Below, one piece after another: positions 57,675 through 64,000 of a stretch of 64,000 bases of DNA. This DNA comes from Trichosphaerium sp. ATCC 40318 (taxonomy: Eukaryota; Discosea; Flabellinia; Trichosidae). Made by a program: the position numbers and the translations under genes. How positions within the stretch are numbered: position 1 is the stretch's first letter; each line of letters begins with the position of its first letter. The DNA lies in NCBI GenBank assembly GCA_038496445.1, contig JALMLS010000455.1:620001-684000 (forward strand). The letters run 5' to 3'. Under the pieces are notes generated by a model. The model had not been told where the DNA came from. It did no database searches and saw only the letters and a program-made list of their open reading frames with translations.

Positions 57675-59416
57675 ATGGAAAAAACAATATCAGAACTACA
57701 GCAGGTAGACATGTACTTACAGCTCATCTAAAAGACTGTATAGTATAAAACGAGACTCCGACACGAATTAGAGATTAGTACAATACGTAGTGGCACAGTA
57801 GAACCGTTTCAAAGGTATGATACGCATCATTGGTGATTAAAATGTGTTTTAACGCAACCTAGCGTACTATCATACATTTTAAACACCAAAGATCCTTTAA
57901 TACATGGTCCTCAATTGTCTATACCACAAAAACGAGCTGTCTTTGCAAAAATAAGACCCAAAACAAGAAGGTGTTACTTTTTCGGTACTGCAGCTTTAAA
58001 CTTTGTCATTGTCTATTGCCAGCTCTATTACACATGAAGTGCTTATAATAACGTGTTGTAGAATGCCCAAATGAGATAATTGTAAAGTTCTTGGATGAAC
58101 TAGGAGGATATGACTTAATTTCTGTTTTATTCTTATGTCGTACTATGTACAACATTGTTAGCAGTGAATCAAGATATACTATAAAATGCGTAAAGTGCAC
58201 TGTACGATGCAATTTGGACTACCATAAAAACCGCACGCGATTGCAATATTATACCTTAACAGGCTTTTTAAGGCAGAGAAAAAAACGATAAGAAGCTTGA
58301 AGGCTTTCTACAAAGATAACGTGAATTATTGGAGTACGTAGTCTTTTCTTCTTACTTTGTCCTTTGTTTGTATATTGTCAAAAATAGCTTATTATCAACC
58401 CTCTTTACCATTCAAATCAAAGAAAGTAAGGTGCATGGACAGATTGCGAAAGCATGAAAGAAAGAAAAATAATGCAATCAACAAACTTATTGCAGAAGAA
58501 GCAAAATGTCGTTACCATTGTGTATCTATTATAGGTGGAAATCGTTCTTCAATTGAATCAAGGAGTACGCATTATGAAACACTTACACATTGCAGTATTT
58601 GACATGCTACAGAGCAAGACTTACTGGAACAGAAAAAAAAAGAAAACAAAAACTTTAAAATATCTCCAGGCTTTTTTGAATGTACCATAAGCCACTTCCG
58701 GTATGTTACTTCTCCCATTTGCCGTTGCAATATATGAACACTCCAATATTTTGAACAGCTAAATACTGAGAGTGTCAAAGAGCTGCATGTGACTCAGAAA
58801 CATCCAGCTCTTTAATTGGTTTTCTTTTCAACATTGGCACTTTTATGAACTTTTTTACTGAAGGTCACGGTTACTTCATGAACATTTGCAACTTCATTCA
58901 TTTGTTAAATAACAATTAACTAAATTTAAAGCATCACATTTCAAGCTTTACAGAGATAAAAGGTCAATATGAGAGATCAAGGCTGGCAAGAGTATATGAC
59001 TGTTATATGGTTGTATTGTTTCAATCACTAATGGATTACATACCAAGATGTGATGATGGAATAACAATGACTCTGTCACTGTCGTCTATTGTTAATTGGA
59101 CAAGAAATCTTGAAAGGAAAAAGAAACAAACCATATTGTTGTTGTACTGGAAGAATTAGAAGAATTCAAAGAAAGTATGAAGAAAGTTCCTCTAAAGACT
59201 GACTTTCCTAAATATGAAGGTACCCTTCATACTGATTAATAGCTCTCAATAATAAGTAAATTTATAGGTGGAGATGACTTTAATAGGGCTATACAGTATA
59301 TTAAAGAACAGTTTACATGGCAAAGTGGAAAGATTGATGTTATGCTTGAAACATCTTTTGGATGGAAGGAAGCACGTCTGTTTGTTAGTAGGGGATATGG
59401 TCCTTTGTTATTTTAA
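57675..59416 (+). CDS. F-box-like multi-exon gene, model incomplete
   Basis: A likely start MEKTISELQQ (57675) splices to YKTRLRHELEISTIRSGTV and SVLSYILNTKDPLIHGPQL, with PQKRAVFAKIRPKTRR. A second block reads CPNEIIVKFLDELGGYDLIS and LFLCRTMYNIVSSE, a clear F-box pattern. Then come FKAEKKTIRSLKAFYKDN, PSLPFKSKKVRCMDRLRKHE and a distal exon pair, EELEEFKESMKKVPLKTDF and GGDDFNRAIQYIKEQFTWQ, ending GYGPLLF at 59416. I could not join the first and second blocks in frame, so there may be two genes with the break near 57975-58060. Exons between 58610 and 59140 are unresolved. No substrate-binding domain is recognised. Confidence 0.45.
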
Positions 59417-59494
59417 AATTGAAATGATCCTTTGATTGATAGTAAGACTAGTCTGTAATTGATAGATTTTAGTGATGTAGGTAACTAGTAAAGT

Positions 59495-60988
59495 TTAAAG
59501 GCTCTGAGAATCAGTCCAACTCTCTGATCCAGAATTATCAAAAAATGATACTGTATTTTGTTCAGGCTCGCCAAGACCAAGATCATCTACTGTAGGTAAA
59601 TCATCTACAGCAGAAGGAGCACTCTTTTTCTTAGAGGTCTCGCTGGACTTTTTTCTTTTGCTCTTTTTCTCCACAGCAGCCTATATTACCAAAATTAAGA
59701 AAATAATGAGATTTGAAGAGAAAAGAACAAAGTTGTCTACAAAGCCAAGGAAGGTTGTTTCATTTTCAAAGTTTACGCACTTTTTTAGCGTTTCTTTCGG
59801 CACGTTTTTCCCTTCGCTTTTTCTTGTCTTCTTTTATTGCTTGCTTATCCTTTGAGGCACGTTCTTTTTTAACTTTTTCAATTTTTTTCTTATTCGCTCT
59901 TTGTTGTGTTGGTGTCTTTGCTACTTTTTGATCAAGCTTACCATAAACTAAACGGTATGAATTAGATATAAATACGTAACTAATAGTATAATAACAGGAA
60001 TATCCACGAGTTAAGAAATTTGCAAAGAAACAAATGTTTCAAAATAAACAAAAAAAAATAGAAATGCGTCATGACAAACCTTCCATAGCCTTTGATTTTT
60101 CGGTTTCCTGTACAAGTTCATCATTTAGAGTAATGAGACTATGTAATCGAGAAATTGTGTACAACCTAAAAGCCCATAAGAACAACGAAATAACGATTCT
60201 TCTGTGGGAAAAAAAAAAAGAAGTAAAAAACACGTGTTTATTTTATTGCTCCAAAACTGGTAAATTCTGTTTCGTTGCAGTGTGGGTGAGGCAAAAAATA
60301 CATGAAGAATACGCATATTAAAGAAATAGATAACATGGTGATAAAAAAAATATTCAAAAAACCGTGATGCTTTATGGGTACCTAAAATCACTATACTGCT
60401 TCGGTGAGCCTCCATTCATGTAGTTAGGGCATGCCTCGTTACCCAACATACTTAGGTGTTCAATATAAGGACAACTAGTAACGAGGGTATCGATGAAAGC
60501 GACCAAGTTGTCAATTTCGTTTTTGTTAACCCTCTCGTAGCGTTAGTACCGCCTAACAGTTGAACTAGATATGGTACGGCAAAAATACATGAAGAATACA
60601 CGAAATATGCGAAATTCGCGACAAATCAAAATCTACAAAATAAGAAAAGGCGCGTACCACAGTGTTTTAAGCTTTGGGAGCGGTGGGAAGAGTGAGAAGG
60701 CGGTCAAGCAATTGCTATCCGCAACAAGTGTCTCTAATTCCACAAAGCTGCGAAGAGCCGATAAATTGCTATTGACGCTCGTTTTAGAAGGAAACCAGCA
60801 ATATTACCAATACCTTATGTTATTATCTGTCAAATCGAGAGTTCGAACATACCGAGCATATAATTGTACTAAAACGTATCAGCCAGAGGCTTCTTAACAA
60901 TCGTACTAATTTTCAATGGAATATCATCAATGTTATTAAAAGCGAGGCTTAAGCGATCACCCTTTAATGGTGACTTTGGACCACTCAT
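59495..60988 (-). CDS. LRR/LRRcap protein with Lys-rich C-terminus
   Basis: The start MSGPKSPLKGDRLSLAFNN leads to SALRSFVELETLVADSNCLT and FPPLPKLKTL. A GTACGCG...AGAG intron joins WVNKNEIDNLVAFIDTLV and SCPYIEHLSMLGNEACPNY. Then GSPKQYSDFR joins LYTISRLHSLITLNDELV, a typical LRRcap: N-x-x-C, a Tyr/Arg-rich helix and a final L-x-x-L-D/N. This layout resembles LRMDA and related small LRR proteins. The C-terminus is strongly basic and helical (RANKKKIEKVKKERASKDKQ, then KKKRREKRAERNAKK), with an acidic Ser-rich end (FFDNSGSESWTDSQSL). It probably acts as a scaffold; the basic tail suggests nuclear or RNA contact, which is inference. Confidence 0.68.
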
Positions 60989-61171
60989 TGTGACATGTCC
61001 TGTTTTCTCGTGTCAAAACCAGAAGCAATGAAAATCAGAAGCGAAAATCGTTTGGTCTTCAACAGTAATACAGACACTTCTCACTAAGGACCGAGTCACA
61101 CAACAAACTCTTTGGCAGTGTGCAAATGCTTCAAGAGCGCTATAAAGCATTTTAGACAACTACAGATCTGA

Positions 61172-63560
61172 ATGTCTTTTTTACTTGATGACCAGCAAGT
61201 ACGTGCTCTGTGTATCACCGCAGTATTATTTACACGCGCTTTGCTATATAATTTGGGTTATATTGCACTATTCATATAATAAATGTTTTTAGGATGATAT
61301 AAGAGGCCAATTGCTACAAGAGAGAAAGCTTAGACAGAAAGCAGAGCAAAAATATACAAAACTACTTGAACGCGTTAAAAAAGCACAAGCACTACCAACA
61401 GAGATAATAGAGGAAGTGGAAGTATCAGTACCATCCTCACCAGTACGTCGGAGGCTTGTACGCTTTATTTTTTTATTAACTTGTTTTTGCAAAAAAAGGT
61501 TGTCGAACACTCTCAAGGAGACCCTGGTTTAGTAGCTTTGTACTCCCCAAGCTTCCCAAGATCGAAAAAAGTATGAAATGTTTTCTTTTTTCTTTATAAC
61601 TTAATCTTATTATATTATAGCCTGAAGACACTTATTTATCGTCAGCACGCGTTGACAAGTACGTTTGATTTTTTTTGTACCAGTGAAACGGAGCACCAAT
61701 GCTATTCCTGATTTTTGGAGAATTTGATAATCATTGATTTCCTTCTTCATTCATTGTCACAAAACTGATTATCATAGACTTCTGTCAGAATCTAGTAATG
61801 CAAAGGCTGATTTCTCAACTGAAACGGTTACTACAAACAATGCAAACGATCAACAATTGGCAGAATTGAAGCGGTTAAATGAAGAATGCCAAAAATTAAA
61901 AGCAGAAAGAACAGATTTACAAAAACAACTGTTAGATCAATCGGAAGCTATTAGGATTGTACAAGTACGTTTTCTTTGAATACGCGGTATAGTAGAAATG
62001 TCATCTTTGATGCAAAAAAAATTGTTGAGATGAGATAAGCACGCAACAAGCTTGTTGCAAAATTTATTTGTTTACTTTTTATAGCTTATTTTGTGTTGCT
62101 TACTTCTACTTTTTTAGAAAGGTAAAGCAGTATCAGATACCACCCTGGATGTTACTAGAGATTTAACTATTAAACTCAAGGACGCACTGGAAGCTAAAAT
62201 GGAAGAGGTTCGTTGAAAAACTTGACATGAGATCTTTTGAAAGAATTCCTTCTTTGTTCGCTTAACATGATGACATGCATGTATCTCTTTCTAACTCATT
62301 AATCAAGATAATTAAATTAAAACAAGAGATCGAAGAGCTTAAGAAACATGACCAGCGGTATAAGCTTGTATGCAACGAAAAACTGTACGCCCTCTCGACT
62401 TTTTTTAGTTTTAGTCAAAGAACAACTGTTTATTTTTGTGCTAATTTTTTGTGACACAGACAGCTGGAAGTTGATAAAGTTACATGGGGATCAAAGTATA
62501 CTATGATAAACGAAGAAAAGAATAAACTAGCAGCACTTTGTAGAGAAAAGTAAGTTGTCAGCTAAACAGAGAAAAAAAACCACGTCGCCACTGGAGCAAA
62601 ATCTGTTTTCTTCTCTCTGTCTTTTTTTTGGTTTTCCTTCTCTGTTATGCTTCCAGTTATACGTTATGTTAATATTATTCTGTTTAGGGATGAAACTATA
62701 CAAGGTTTAGAGAGTTTAATAGAGTCTAAAGATGATACTATTGAAAAAATGGCAAGAAAGTTGCTTAACTTAAAAAATCGAATAGATAATGTAGAAGTTC
62801 AAATGTGTAAGTTCTTCGTAAAGAAAGTATACAAATTCTTCTACACAAACACTGATGCCACTGTACGTATACACTCATTTCTGAAAATTACAAAAAGAAT
62901 TTCTTAAAAACAAGCCAATTTTCTTGTATTCAAAGAAACCAAACTATCTTGTTTTTTTCAGTTCTACTGTTCTACAAACTTAGTTGTATATCTTACTACC
63001 TTGAATTTATAGTTGGTTGTATCAAAAGCACCTACTACTGCTGTTTATAGCTTGGATATTTTTACAAATGGAAAACGAACAACTCATCCATTTGACACAA
63101 TACAGTCAATTTTAAAACATACAGACTCTACTACACGATTCACAATACAGTATACGGTACGGTTTTAAACTATTTTATGTGTTAAAAAGATACTTGTTAT
63201 TGACAAACCAAAAAACGAAAAAAACAAGAAAAAGTGCCAGTAGATTTATTTTTGAAAGAATTTTTGGTTTTGGATTTTTTGCTTTTGCTTTGACTTAGTT
63301 TCATCTAGGATGCTGGTCATACCGATGTATTCGAGTCAGCTATTAGGGAAGAAGTATTAAACGCCTTATATGGGTACTATAAGAAACATACAAAGACAGC
63401 AAAAAAGAAAAAAGAGCTTCAAGAGCGAAAAGGAAAAAAAGAGTCACCTACAAAATCAAGGCCTCCTTCATCACCTAAAAAGGATATTAATGGGAAAGTA
63501 AATGATGCTGATGCCAAAAAAAGTGGTAAAAAAGTTAGTAATAGCCCTACAAAGGCTTGA
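61172..63560 (+). CDS. coiled-coil protein with C-terminal folded region
   Basis: About ten exons encode some 480 residues. The start MSFLLDDQQ joins DDIRGQLLQERKLRQKAEQK, beginning a coiled coil. A Pro/Ser linker (VSVPSSPVRRRL and ALYSPSFPRSKK) precedes long heptad-type helices: QLAELKRLNEECQKLKAERT, LTIKLKDALEAKMEE, LKQEIEELKKHDQRYKL and ETIQGLESLIESKDDTIEKM. A short folded region, SLDIFTNGKRTTHPFDTI and FTIQYTDAGHTDVFESAI, follows, then a Lys-rich tail (KKKKELQERKGKKESPTKSR) ending SPTKA at 63558-63560. No motor, kinase or membrane segment is seen. The build suggests a cytoskeletal or trafficking scaffold; that is inference. Confidence 0.7.
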
Positions 63561-63598
63561 TTTTTCGAAGAAAAAAAAATTAAGGAAAAAAAAAAGTT

Positions 63599-63722
63599 TT
63601 AAGATCTGTTGTAAATAAAAATTAAGAATAATCCTTCAGCCAGTACTGCTAGTAACACAGCGACATTAAAGAACGACCAAGAAACGACATCTCTCATCTC
63701 CATATTTTTTGACAAGATAGCT
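63599..63722 (-). CDS. 3' exon of a minus-strand gene, C-terminal membrane segment
   Basis: A frame after a TTGAG acceptor reads LSKNMEMRDVVSWSFFNVAV and LLAVLAEGLFLIFIYNRS, one strong TM helix and a short tail. A GTAAAT donor lies just upstream near 63769, and an exon with VFEVHMFAEPNRPISYEKSF lies near 63860-63930. The pattern (polar stalk, one TM, short tail) recalls p24/TMED proteins but the cytosolic signals are missing, so I leave it unassigned. The rest of the gene runs beyond the window. It is convergent with the coiled-coil gene, 38 bp apart. Confidence 0.35.
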
Positions 63723-64000
63723 CAATTGAACTCTAAGCCCTTATCACCGTAACACTTAGAAATTTACCTGCAAGTTTCGTATAAATTGTTAGTAGAACCA
63801 GTTCCCTATATTGAGATATTAATACGCAAATATTCTGGCTATACAATAGAGTGTACTACGTTTATCAGGCTGAGAAAACTCTTCTCATAGGATATTGGAC
63901 GGTTGGGCTCAGCGAACATGTGAACTTCAAATACATTGCTCAACAAAGTCGTGACTATTGTGGCTGTAGTTATAAAGCACGTGATTAGGTACAGTAATGA

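Noticed and set aside
60571-60897. 108-codon plus-strand frame with basic start
   Set aside because: It lies antisense to exons of the LRR/LRRcap gene that splice in frame and carry recognisable LRR motifs.

Overview
The window is nuclear DNA from a small-genome microbial eukaryote. It is AT-rich and densely packed, with genes on both strands. Most genes are cut by many short introns (about 40 to 100 bp). Donors are usually GTACGT or GTAAGT, and acceptors are TAG, CAG or AAG behind T-rich tracts. The gene content does not fix the lineage. F-box and LRR expansions, jacalin-like domains, a prolyl oligopeptidase, a complete-looking NEDD8 E1 and secreted hydrolases would suit an amoeba-like protist or an early-diverging fungus. 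I do not name a species. Exon joins below were built by hand from reading frames and splice signals.

Layout. 0.1-6.4 kb: a small unknown gene, a secreted unknown protein, a small unknown protein and a 2-oxoglutarate/Fe(II) oxygenase. 6.6-10.4 kb: prolyl oligopeptidase (minus). 10.7-12.8 kb: a repeat protein ending in a PD-(D/E)XK-like nuclease domain. 13.9-19.8 kb: a nuclear basic protein, UBA3 (minus), two doubtful small genes, an F-box/LRR gene and a C2-domain gene. 20.9-24.0 kb: a SAM-domain gene and an HMG-box gene. 24.2-25.4 kb: a tandem duplication. 25.9-33.0 kb (all minus): a STE20-like pseudokinase, a PA-domain multi-pass membrane protein, GTP cyclohydrolase I and a TPR/EF-hand protein. 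33.7-40.4 kb: an F-box gene, a chimeric jacalin pseudogene, an F-box/jacalin gene, COQ9 and the unknown gene that supplied half of the chimera. 40.8-47.3 kb: an ABHD4/5-type hydrolase, a PNRC-like decapping-factor candidate, an unknown 298-aa protein and a macrodomain protein. 49.0-54.3 kb: a small secreted Cys-rich protein, a secreted S51 cyanophycinase-like peptidase and a secreted GH32 invertase with an inserted Cys-rich module. 54.8-57.4 kb: two divergent F-box/LRR paralogues. 57.7-63.6 kb: another F-box-like gene, an LRR/LRRcap protein and a coiled-coil protein.

How the parts relate. Six or seven F-box-like proteins (substrate receptors of cullin ligases) share the window with the E1 that starts cullin neddylation, although nothing suggests co-regulation. 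The secreted peptidase and invertase are neighbours transcribed divergently from about 230 bp and may share a promoter. COQ9, the macrodomain protein and possibly the nuclease-repeat protein carry organelle-type N-termini. The palindrome CACGTG occurs about fifty times by eye, far above chance. The most unusual items are the nuclease-repeat gene, the pseudokinase, the PA-plus-multi-TM protein, the chimeric pseudogene with its inverted duplication, the LRR family built on a 21-residue GVHTI repeat, and the invertase insertion.
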